From Phragmites australis (taxonomy: Eukaryota; Streptophyta; Magnoliopsida; Poales; Poaceae): a stretch of DNA of 64,000 nt. A program made the translations under genes and the position numbers. The notes beneath the pieces were generated by a model. That model ran no database searches and was not told the origin of the DNA. It was given only the letters and a program-made list of their open reading frames with translations. Where the stretch lies: the NCBI RefSeq assembly GCF_958298935.1, contig NC_084933.1:12941001-13005000 (forward strand), given 5' to 3'. Position 1 is the first letter of the stretch, and each line of letters starts with the position of its first letter. Shown piece by piece: positions 12,314 through 22,470 of this stretch.

Positions 12314-13360
12314 ATCTCACTGCTTACCTTGTGAAGGAGATTTATTTTCTTAGCCCCCATGTTCCTGCATCAAATGTATCCATATAATAGATTCATGGGC
12401 ATTCTCAAGTCGTATGTAAGGAATCGAGCTTTTCCTTAGGGTTGCATCATGTAGGGTTACTCTACATAGGAGGTAGTGAAGTGGTATGTTAATTACATAG
12501 ATCCAAATAACCCAATTGGTGTGCCTCATTCTCGCCACGAGGGTAGGCCCGTAGGTCAAGGCATTCTAGGGAAACATGTAATTACTCCTGTGCCAAAGGC
12601 ATATGACCAAGCTCATTTCCTTGTGTTGACACAAATGAGCGAAGTATCACCATATATCAACGAGCACAAGAAGTTGCTTCTTCTTGAGAATCTAGAGCAT
12701 ACCGAAGCTTGCCTTGCGAAGGAACATATGCAAATGTTCAACACTTGGTTTCGAGATCAAATCAATCAATCGAGTACTCCTATAAGTGATTTGATCAGGA
12801 AACTATCAGTAGGACCTATATACACAATTACAACATATGAAATGTACGATATAAACGGTTACACATTTTACATGGTTGTCCAAGATCAGAAAAGCACATA
12901 CCAGAACAACAGTGTACATATAGATGCTTATGATAAAAACATGCATGGAAGCACATACTACGGTCAGATAGAGGAGATCTGGGAACTAGATTACTTGGGA
13001 TTCAATGTACCCCTACTTCGGTGCCGTTGGGTACACGGGACAAAGGGTGTTATGAAAGACAAGTACAAATTCACTAGCGTTAATATCAAACTTGTCAGAT
13101 ATAAGGACAAATCTTGTGTACTCACTAAACAGGTTGCGTTGGTTCTCATCGAGAAAAGACAGATCGTTGGAGTTGAAAATGTGGTTGATGAAGACAAGTA
13201 CAATCAATTTGATGAAATCCCCCCTTTTGCGACTGCAATCGTGCCACAGGTTGCACAAAATGAGAATACTCCATACCTACGTTCCGATCAAAATGAAGGG
13301 ATCCGTGTCAAGCAAGCGTGAAAATGATGAGTACATGCCAAATGATGCATGAATCAATGT
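12314..13360 (+). pseudogene. CACTA TNP2-like transposase, C-terminal part (DUF4218/DUF4216)
   Basis: Homology begins directly at the LTR edge with LTAYLVKEIYFL, changes frame to reach YPYNRFMGILKSYVRN (end of DUF4218), then continues as a 281-codon open frame (12476-13321) holding DUF4216 landmarks: SRHEGRPVGQG, FNTWFRDQI, YYGQIEEIWELDYLGFNVPLLRCRW, and VLIEKRQIVGV. The N-terminal two thirds of the transposase, including the catalytic region, is absent. At least one frameshift and one stop lie before 12476. The direction agrees with the downstream TNPA/C48 gene, so both probably belong to one CACTA element. Confidence 0.85.
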
Positions 13361-13807
13361 AACTTCAAATTTCTAATATTTGTAACATTCAGTTCAGTCT
13401 GAATTTCATGTGGATTGAAACTCTAAGTTTGAATCTATGAAACCCGTTAATATTTTTTATCATATTGTGATGAATTTAGATTATTTTTTATGAAGTTTCA
13501 TGATTTTTATGTTATTTTTATGATTTTTATGAATTTTTAGGAATTTTCATCAATTATTATGATTTTTCAGGCATTTTGTAGAATTTTGATGAATTTTCAT
13601 GAATTAAATAGTGCATGATCATAATTTTGCAATTGTAAATAAATTCATAAAGAAAATAATTAAATTAAAAGGAAAAAATAATTCTATTCTTAAAAGAAAA
13701 TATCCCAAAATCTCTCTTAAAGTCATTAGCAATGGGTCATAGCTATAATCCGTCACTAATGAATTTCAGACCAGTTATCCTAAGTGCATGAGATTCCGAC
13801 CAGTTAT
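13361..13807. repeat. AT-rich CACTA spacer and subterminal-type repeats
   Basis: From 13440 to 13620 short units of the type atgattttta/tgaatttt recur. From 13724 there is an inverted pair, tcattagcaatgggtcat and atccgtcactaatga, then two copies of a GACCAGTTATCCTAAGTGC-like unit (a third copy follows the nested LTR at 16734). No gene. Confidence 0.65.
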
Positions 13808-16733
13808 TATCACGCCCCAAAATGCTAATTACGTAATTAGGCATGCATAATCATCATCGCATATGCTTTCACGTGTTTGTCTATCAAAACGCAGTTAAAT
13901 ATGTCTCAAACACCTTAGAGATGGTTTATAGCACTTTAAAGAATCCCTACATGCCTTGGAGAAGGAAAAGAATACAAGGAGGAGGATGAGGGGAGACTTA
14001 GGAAAATTTCAGCAAAAGAACCCCTCATGGTCTGACCGGTGTCACCAGCGGTCTGACCGCTAGGTGCGCTGCCACGTGGGCTACCATGTGGATTTCCTGT
14101 GGTCTGACCCCGCAAGCTCACGGTCTGACCGCCAGCACACAGAGGATCAAGTTAAGTAGATCGATCACTTCCTTTTGCTCTCTCCCTCTTACTTTTCTCT
14201 CACTCTCCCTCTCTCTACCCAACCCTAGAGAGAGAAAGAGAGCTCTACTCGTCGCGTTCAAAGGCTGAAGATCGAAGGTGGGAACTCCCACGAGCTTCCT
14301 GGAAGACTTCCCCAAGTTTTCCCCCTCTTCTCCCTTGCCGGAGACCCGTTCATCGACCGCAAGCTTTACCACTATTTTGGGAGCCGATTCGTGAATCAGA
14401 GCCTCCTCGAAGCATTCCAATCTAATAGAAAGCTTCCATAATCTGAGGTGAGCGATACATACCGTTTCCCCCATTGTTTCCGAATCCATGTGGTATTTTT
14501 GAGTTTAGTTAAGTGAATGATGTCCACATCACTTTAGAAATACTCCCCTAGTCCCAAAAAGCATTTTGGTACCCTTCGTTGTCAAAGGTTTCACTAGAAT
14601 CCTCATCGACGACCCCGTAAAGACGCTACCGGCAAGGTCTAGCAGTCTGACCACCGCTAGGGCCGATCTGACTGCAAGTTGGGACCGGAGAATCTGAGTT
14701 GAAAACTTATACAGGAGTCTGACCGACACTTGGGTTGGTCTGGCCAGTGGTGAGCAGTCTTACTGTCACCATGCTTACGGTTAGACCGTTAGAGGCCAAA
14801 ACTCTCTGCTAGCCGTCAGTCAGACCACCACCTCTACATCAGTCTAACTGCCAGCCTGTTAAAGATAGGTATACTTAGGTTACCTTGTTTGGGGCTTCAA
14901 ACTTCAAAACCCTAATCACTTAGCGGTCTTTTGCAAATGTTTTTGAAACTCGGCACTCTATTATACTTCAAGCATGCATCATTTGCGTGTTTTTCCATCA
15001 TTCATTTGTTTATGCATTACATTTTGATTCGTTTAGAGGGTGTTGCGCCGCCAATCCAAGCGAGTGAAGACGACGCCAACCTTTCAGAGTTTTGCGTTTG
15101 TTGTGCGGGATGTATCAAAATCAAACCCTAGAGTAGCAAGGCAAGCATCTAAGCATATCACACCTTTCGATTTGAATTGTGTAGTCTAAAATTGAGAAAT
15201 TATGTTTTATGTAAGTTTGCATATTTAATGAGTCAATGTCGGGCTTCTATGGGTAGAACCTATGTGATGCATTATCCTACCTTGGTTATTTGATGATCTA
15301 TATCCTTATAGCCATGATAACATTGTTGATGTCTAACTTGAAAGTTATTCGAAATGATTAGCAATGCATAAGTCATCGGTAGAAGTCGAGCGATGGTTCA
15401 ACCATTGTTTCATGAGCTTAGGGATTACTTATTGTTCATGAATATTGATTATGATATCGATGGTTGGATGAGATGTGAGGATTTGACGAGATATGAGCGG
15501 TGTTAGGGGTGTCTTCTTCTCCAAAGGAGTTCTTCGGCATAGTTCGGGAGAGGAGCCAGGCACCATAGACTGCTTTGCATTGGTTAAGCATTGTCCATCG
15601 GCGCAGTTGGCTTTAGCACTTTCCGTGCTTACTACATGTCGTATATGGGAACAATAATTCAAATACCTTTGTAGCTGTAACCTTTTGGCGTGTGAGTCGA
15701 TGGTGTGAGCGGGCGGGCTTGTAGGGGTATCCAGTTTGCTTCGGAAGTAGTTCTGGACGACCCCCGCACCTATCGACGCGTGATCAAATGGTTGGGGCTT
15801 ATTGGGAAATGTTGACACGAGTACCCCCTCGCGTGGGCCTATGTGGATACGTGAGCCGTATGATCCTCAAGTCGTTTAGGTAAAGGAGTACCCCCCCCCC
15901 TACAGGGTGTAAAAACAATGCAAATTGCCGCGCTCTCGGTCATGAGCATACTTCTGTCCATTTGCATCGGTCGTAGAGTTACGAATGTGGGATGGTGGTA
16001 TGGCTAGTATGTTGGGTAATGTTGATAGCTGGCTATTGATGTATTACTATGGTTCTATTTAGATTTATGTGCAGGTTGGTAGTTATAGGTCTGGAAGGGT
16101 ATGTTGGTTAAGTCTAGATGCTCACACATATGTGTCTAGGTTGTGGGCGTATATGTTTTAATCAACCTTGTGGCATTTTTCCTTGCTAATGGCCCAATGC
16201 ATAACCCTTAGAGTCAGGTTATTTATATGTACCCTATATGGATTAAGTCTTGCGAGTACCTTCATACTCAGCTGTTCTACAGGTTTGAAGGTGAGGAAGA
16301 GGTGGTGTTTAGCTACTTTACGCCCGCCGATGCTAGCAACGGGAATGAGTAGGCAACTACTCGGAGGTTGCGCTTTTGGAGTGAAGCCTAAGGGCACATG
16401 GCTTCACCCATCTTTTGTTGTCTTTAGCTTTTGTTTTCACTGTGTAGTTTCTCTTTTGGCTAGGAGTTGATCAGTTTTAGTATCCTCATATATCTCTTTT
16501 GTTGTAAATTGTTAAACTTGTATATGGTTAAGAACTTGTAATATGATTTAATTACTCGCTCTTTATGAAGTTTGGTTATGATTGCTTATGTTGGAAAGCC
16601 ATGTGTTCCGATCATGAGTACAAAACACGTTTCGAGACTACTGGGATGATATTCTGGTTAAACATTGAAGTCGTGATTATGTAAATGATCGACTTAATGA
16701 TTAACTGGAATATTATTTGGATGGTTCCCGCAT
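13808..16733. repeat. Solo LTR (about 2.9 kb) nested in the CACTA element
   Basis: Starts tatcacgccccaaaatgc and ends ...ggatggttcccgcat, flanked on both sides by AGTTAT (13802-13807 and 16734-16739), consistent with a target duplication of 5-6 bp. Removing it restores a third copy of the CACTA repeat unit GACCAGTTATCCT. It holds repeated GGTCTGACCG motifs (14030-14850), the text gtcatcggtagaagtcgag, and a C-tract near 15890. A related, 5'-truncated copy lies at about 38910-41000. It shows no gag or pol. Its 60-130-codon open frames have no recognisable homology. Confidence 0.72.
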
Positions 16734-16739
16734 AGTTAT

Positions 16740-16893
16740 CCTCATAGAAGTGCTCGAGATTCGACCAGTAATTAGTGATGGGTAATACACTCATTAGTGA
16801 CATGTGAATTGTTTTCCCCGTCACTAATGTAAATGTCATTAGTGACGGGTTGAAGCTATGAGCCATCACTAATGACCTACCTATATAAAAGGG
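16740..16893 (+). promoter_or_regulatory. CACTA repeats and TATA promoter of the TNPA/C48 gene
   Basis: At least five copies of the CATTAGTGAYGGGT type occur in both orientations (16772-16873), followed at once by tatataaaagg (16882-16892). In CACTA elements such repeats bind the TNPA protein and lie next to the promoter. Function here is inferred from layout. Confidence 0.65.
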
Positions 16894-16934
16894 GGTCGGA
16901 ACCCTAGCACCCACATTTGCCTAAGTCCTGACGC

Positions 16935-19900
16935 TGCCTCCTCTCCTGTCCGTGACTGATGCCTCCTCCTCCACAGCCGCCGCCCCTCCCTGCCATCCTT
17001 GAGGCCACCAACGTTGAGGACAACCACCCCGACACCGAGGAGCTCGTTACCTCCTCCTTGACGACTAGCCCGACACCGAGGATCCCGCACCGTCGTGCCC
17101 TGCGCCCTCATCCATTGCCGCCGTCACCGAGGACCACCACCTTGACGTCGAGGAGCCTGTCACCTCCTCCCCAACGAGCACCCTGATGTCGAGCCTACGC
17201 TGTCATGCTCTGCACCGCCATCGTCCTCATCCGTCGAGGTAGGCCTCCTGGCTCCCCCTCTGATTCCTAGGGTTTGAGCACAAGTTCGTACTGAAATTGC
17301 TGGTTCATACTGCTTGATGATGCTAGGTTCATACTGAAATCAGACTTGATATGTTAAATTGCTCGATGATGCTTCATGTGTGGATCAAGTAATGCCGTGG
17401 TCATTACTTGATCTGATCTAATATGTTGGTCATTACTTGTTTTTGTTGGCAATTGATCTCTTAATTCATGCAAAAGCATTGTTGTTGTTATAATTGAATT
17501 ATTGTTGATTAATTATCTTTTATATTGAGTCTAGTTAGTGATGTATTGGAACCTAGCAGTTAGGGAGCAAGATTCAAATATATCTTGGGGCCAACTGCTC
17601 ATATATGACTAAGAGCACATTGATCAATTACACAGTTCTGTTCTTTCCATATGCTATTATTTCACATATGTTCCATTGTTCGATATGCTGTTATTTCCAT
17701 ATGTGAGTTTCACCTTGCCATCTCTTCCTTTGGATAGAATTGATTGAGTGCACATGATTATATGTTGTTATATATTCTTGTTTAAATATAAGCATATAAA
17801 CAACAAGTTCATGATGGCTAAAACTAAATTTGTAAGAAAATCATAAAAGTGAACTTAGTTTATGTAACCTATGTCTCCTGTTTGGGAATGTTTGATTATA
17901 AATATGACTTGACAGCTCGTCATATTTGTAAGAAGATGCTCCCGAATTGTCCACGAACTTTAGACAGTTCCAGGATACGTGGCCTGAGTAGTAGGTTTCT
18001 ATGCTCTTGTATGGTTATAGAGATAATTTCTATGGTATCTCCTTGTTGTTCTCTGGATACACACCCTCTTGCTCGGTGTCGAGACGTGTATTTGGAGAAC
18101 AGCAAGGAGATGCTGCTGAAATTTTCTCTAAAACCATACAAGAGTATAAAAAACTACTCGAGCCACATATCCTCGAATGGGATTAGGACCTATCTTTACC
18201 TATGTACAAATTATCTTGGTTCATTCACCTTAAATAAGAAATATATCATATTTTTATAAGAAAATCCTAAGAGTGAATATAGTTACTAAATACTAATACA
18301 ATTATATCTACATATTCGTATCTATTAGATATCTGCCAACGAGTCTTCATCAAGATCCTCTGATGAAGGACAAGCTCCTAGTCAGATATCTATGCAACCA
18401 GGTCCCAGTGGAACAACAGTACGAAGGTCAAGGACACAAGCAAAGTGGTCGATGGACAAGATTACCGTCATGGAAAATGATGATGATGGCATGCCTACGG
18501 AGAAGAAGGCCCTACAGAGGTTGTGGAAGCTTGCAGGCCTTAATGCTCGAGAGAGGGTGCCATTGACCCTTCCGAAGTTCGATGACCTCACTATGGCTCA
18601 AAAGAACATCTTGTTTAATGATGGCGTCAATAAATTTCTAGAGTTCCCGGAGACCATGAAGGCGAATGGTTTTAGGGCTGCTATGAAAATGGTCGCCAAA
18701 CTTTGGAGAAGCCACAAGAGAAAGCTTGTGAACGAGTATATGGCAAAAGGGTTGGAGCCCTTCATCAAGTACCCATATATGAAAATGGAGGATTGGAAAG
18801 TTTGTGTTGCCTTGAATAGCTCAGAGACGTTCCAAAATGAGAGTTCAGCAAAGAAGCAGCTTCGGGCAAAGAACAAGCAAAACCACAATCTAGGCACAAT
18901 AGGGTACGTGTGGAAAATAGAGAAATGGCAGGCGAAGGATGAAAAGTTAGCCAACGAAGGCCACGAGAATCCTTGGTTGCAATTCCTAGGATAATTGCAA
19001 TCGTATTTGCGAGCGAGGAGTAAGCTGTCATGTAGTGAAGAAATCACCTTCAAATCTAGCGAAACCCAGGCAGTTGCTAAAAAGGTGAAAGAAATAGCAG
19101 CACAATCCTCCAAAGGTTCATACACCGAGGTCAGGGAACATGACGAGCTCTCCACTGCACTGGGAAACCCTAAGCACCCAAGTCGTATGCGAGGCGTGTC
19201 CAGTTCCCAAAGCTGGAAGTTAGGCTTCCCTGAACACGTCAGGATGTATAAGAAGAGGAAGAGGTCGGGTGCAAACTATGTGCAAGCATTGACCCAGTCA
19301 ATCACGGAGAGCATTTATCAAGACCTCCTACAAAGGTTTATATTATAGGGAGTCATAATTCCTAGTGCACCAGCGGGTGATAGCCCCGTTTCTAGACTCA
19401 AGAGTAGTTAAGCCTCTAGGGAGGTCAAACAACCTGTCTTCTCTCCATCCATAGAGCCAGATACTATAGACATTCTCGATGAGCCCACACCATGCTCGCT
19501 GGTCATAAGACCTAGTGGCTACCAAATTGAGGTTGCAAAGGGCCAGGTGCATCCAGAGGTCCAGGTGTTACATACGGTCCCGATATGTCCTGGTTATGTT
19601 GTGGTCTTCATGGATTTTGTAAATGCCAATGCCGTAGACACATATTAGCCCACCCACTCCTCCCCCCCCCCCCTCCTGATGAGATCCAAAAACTAGATCA
19701 AGCTCATCTTCAAAGGATCAAATGGAAGAGGGGGGACATCTTGGTTTGCAAGGAACCATCTAGGAGCGATCTGCCTAGACGTTCAAGTGCAATGAGTTCC
19801 TTATCCCAACCTCAGCCTCGAGATGAGCCAGTTGCGTCTCCTTTGCCCACTCTGCCATCTCCAGCTAGGAAACCTGAGGGAAGCCCAGAGAAGAAGAAGA

Positions 19901-20970
19901 AGTCTAAGCCAGGGTCCAAGAAGCAGTTGTTGAAGAAGTCCAAATCCTCTGGTAAGGACTCAAGCACCGAGAAGCGCAAGATAGGAGCAGCTTGGACTAA
20001 GGCTAACCCAAAATTCCAGCTTGGGAAGCCTTTGTTGCTGGCATATTCACTTTGGAAGGCGGGACAACATTGTGCCAAGTTTTATAATTACTATCTGCAA
20101 GGTTGTAGAGTGAAGAAGACTTCCATTGTTGTCCAGTACCAAAATCATCACTTCTTGAATGGGGATACCTACTTCATTGTGGGCTTCAACGACTTATATG
20201 ACCTCTCTAACCTCGATGGCCTAGACGTGGGGTTATTGCGATGCTTTACTTTGTAAGCCCTTGCAAACTAGACGTTAATTAATTACCACTAATTCTCCAA
20301 TCTAACTAACTTCTTATCTATAGACACTTGATGCAAGAAACGAGGAAGAAGGAGCCCTTCATATTCCTTGACCCCCAAATTATGACGATTTCTGTGATGG
20401 AACAAGAAAGGGAATTCGTTGTGGAATATGTGGCTATGGCAATGAGCTACTTTTCGAAGAAGGACTACCTGATGGCCGCCCACAACATCGATGGCTATTG
20501 GATCTTACTGGTCATTGCCCCCAAGTGCAACTTAGTCTATTACCTCAATTCATCAAGACTAGTAGCAGGACGTAATGGCGAACGAGGAGAATGTGACTAT
20601 ACTTTTGTCAAACAAATCCTCGAAGAGTAAGTTCTTTTGACATAAGTTACATATTGAACTTTTCAAACTTTTTCCAAATGATGACTAATGGATTTCTCTT
20701 TGCATGTAGGGCTTTTGACATGTATATGCGTTGTGATCCAAAGTATGATCTGAATGAGCCCCACACACTAACGCATAAGATTGCCTTCACGGTAAGTATC
20801 AGCAGACGTATTTGCAAATACTCTACGACTACCTTTTTTCTTTCAAACTGATGGGTTCTTTTCCTCCAGTGCCACCAACAACCACCGGGCAACGCATGTG
20901 GCTTCTATATTGCGTGTCACATGGTGCTAACCATGGCAGCATAGGATATGAAATCCCCAGATGTACGATA
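16935..20970 (+). pseudogene. CACTA TNPA-like protein with Ulp1/C48 peptidase domain
   Basis: A first proline-rich exon (from ATG 16959 to a donor near 17240) is followed by a long intron, then by the main exon from about 18323: acidic N-terminus, TRARKS-like TRTQAKWSM, a TNPA-type core (18392-18994, ending WLQFLG and a TAA stop), and in the same frame after the stop SYLRARSKLS, then frames with LVIRPSGYQIEVAKGQVHPE and DEIQKLDQAHLQRIKW, and a Lys-rich linker (19860-20000). Three more exons (about 20322-20630, 20710-20790, 20871-20945) complete a C48 peptidase fold with QPPGNACGFY. Stops near 18992 and 19346 disable it. Within the peptidase, the usual His-Trp is Tyr-Trp (GYWILLVI) and the usual Asp is Asn (YYLNSS), so two of three catalytic residues are lost; the Cys remains. 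Confidence 0.75.
17971..18173. repeat. Long imperfect inverted repeat (fold-back)
   Basis: The left arm (about 17971-18063) pairs with the right arm (about 18086-18173) around a loop of about 22 nt. Shared pieces are ctcttgtatggtt against aaccatacaagag, atctccttgttgttctc against gagaacagcaaggagat, and ggatacgtgg against ccacatatcc. Because of this, both strands are open and encode similar peptides (GISLLFSGYT and SISLLFSKYT). It lies in the intron of the TNPA/C48 gene. Confidence 0.85.
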
Positions 20971-21489
20971 ATTGCATAGTTTTTTGGTAACTGCCTTCAT
21001 TCATTACTAATGTCCGATGATAAAATGATTTTGCTCACACTAATTGCATAGTTTTTCCATAACTACTTTCATTCAGCAGGAATTCAACTTATCGGACGGG
21101 AACATCGAGGAGTCTGCATTCTTCAACATTCGAGGACTGATCGCCTTGTTCATAATAACCGAAGTCGTCTCTTCGAAAGGAGAGTTCCATTGTAGCGAGA
21201 CGAGTAGTGACTTATGTAATTTTTTGTTCCACTTTTGGCTTATGTAATTTGTAGTTCTATTCTTGATGTGGACTTGCGATGTTATACGTTTTGATTATGT
21301 ATATGTAGATACCTCGTGACTTTGGTCCCTACAATGTGGATATCTTAAAATGCATGGTGATTATGGTATGAATGTTATAAGTGATCTCGATGTGGATATA
21401 TGGATGTGTACTACCTTGTTTGCAGGAGAAGACAGCTATCAAATTATGATATTGCTTCAGGATACAGCCAAAAAATAGGTAAAGTCCTT
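20971..21489. other. 3' part of the CACTA gene and untranslated DNA
   Basis: Holds a short further exon-like frame (21079-21250, LSDGNIEESAFFNIRGLIALFI) and AT-rich DNA. No other gene is seen. Confidence 0.45.
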
Positions 21490-21865
21490 TGGGGGATGAG
21501 CATATTAGTGACGGGTGACAACGTCACGTGTCACTAAAGAGTGTCATAAATGACGGGTTGTAACCTCATAGGTCACTGATGACCCAGTCATTAGTGACGG
21601 GTGCATTTACCACCTATCACTAATGACCGAGTCCCAGTGATAGATAGATTTCCTCCGTCACTAATGACGGTCCCTAGTGACGGGCAACACACCTCTACTA
21701 GCCATAGAAGATGCACATTAGTGACAGGTCTCAACTATGACACATCACTAAGATCGTCACTAGTGTTGATATGTCATTATTAGTGACACGTTCTGAGTGA
21801 TGGGTATGAGAACCGTCACTAATGTCAGCTATCACCCGCCACTAGTGTGCTATTCTGGTGTAGTG
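21490..21865. repeat. CACTA 3' subterminal array and terminal inverted repeat
   Basis: About ten copies of TTAGTGACGGGT / ACCCGTCACTAA in both orientations are packed in 375 bp. The array ends at ctattctggtgtagtg (21850-21865), whose reverse complement starts CACTA, the element terminus. Confidence 0.85.
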
Positions 21866-21912
21866 CATCCCATAGTTATCAGCCATCACTAATATGTTAT
21901 TTTGACGTAGTA
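21866..21912. repeat. Second, decayed CACTA-terminus-like sequence
   Basis: Reverse-complemented, this reads TACTACGTCAAAATAACATA followed by TTAGTGATGGC, a diverged version of the terminus just before it (CACTACACCAGAATAGCAC). It may be the end of an older related element into which the first one inserted. Confidence 0.5.
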
Positions 21913-22164
21913 CTCCCTCCGCCCATAAATAGAAGGCGTATTTTATTTTGAAAAAGTCGAACTTCATCAGTTTTGATCAATAATTAGTCAAATTGTATAC
22001 ATGTTTAGTATAAAAAATTATGCCAATAGATTCGTATTTCAAAATACTTCTAAGATGTTGATTTTGTAGCATTTGACAATATATTATAAAGAAATTAATG
22101 GTTAAAGTTTACTTTAGATGATTTTTTCAAAATAAATAGGCCTTGTATTTGTGGACGGAGAGAG
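21913..22164. mobile_element. Stowaway-like MITE
   Basis: A 252-bp element with termini CTCCCTCCGCCCATAAATA and, reverse-complemented, CTCTCTCCGTCCACAAATA, flanked by TA on both sides (21911-21912, 22165-22166). The terminal sequence and TA duplication are those of the Tc1/mariner-derived Stowaway family. It lies about 300 bp upstream of the WAK start codon, so it is part of that gene's promoter region. Confidence 0.9.
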
Positions 22165-22470
22165 TACAACACTTGTTGCAAACAGACGAATATCAAAGGA
22201 CCAATAATTCAGCTACAAATTAACTGTACCTGATGCAGATCAGTGTTGTGCTTGAAGACAAGATGCGAAGACCTGGAGTCAGCATGCAAGTCGTTGCCTA
22301 CATTGAGTGTTGACCGGGTCTGGAGTCTGGCCGCAATTATTGTAGAGAAGTACTGTTGTTTGAGCCACAGGAGGTCTTGCGCGTTTATAGCTAGTGCCGC
22401 CTCATACATAGAGGCGCAGCGACCAAGCGCTCCATCTGAATTCAGCACACACAAAACAACTAGCCCACCC
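22165..22470 (+). promoter_or_regulatory. Promoter and 5' leader of the WAK gene
   Basis: 306 bp between the MITE and the chosen start codon. The frame is open upstream to a Met at 22243, but the stretch before 22471 lacks a signal-peptide pattern, so 22471 is preferred. No TATA box is clear. Confidence 0.5.

Larger units (their letters stand above)
12314..21865 (+). mobile_element. CACTA element, left part lost, with nested solo LTR
   Basis: Contains a TNP2 3' fragment, an AT-rich spacer, repeats of the CATTAGTGACGGGT type, a TNPA/C48 gene and a right terminus whose reverse complement is CACTACACCAGAATAG (21850-21865). The left terminus was lost at the gypsy junction at 12314. An alternative is that 12314-13660 belongs to an older CACTA and only 13720-21865 is the second one, because TAGTGACGGG repeats usually sit near element ends and a TATA promoter follows them at 16882. 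Confidence 0.7.

Noticed and set aside
16959..17186. Proline-rich protein as a stand-alone gene
   Set aside because: It is the first exon of the CACTA TNPA/C48 gene downstream of its TATA box, ending at a donor near 17240.
22243..22470. Upstream ATG (22243) as the WAK start
   Set aside because: Adds 76 residues without a signal peptide at the front; the Met at 22471 is followed at once by a good signal peptide.
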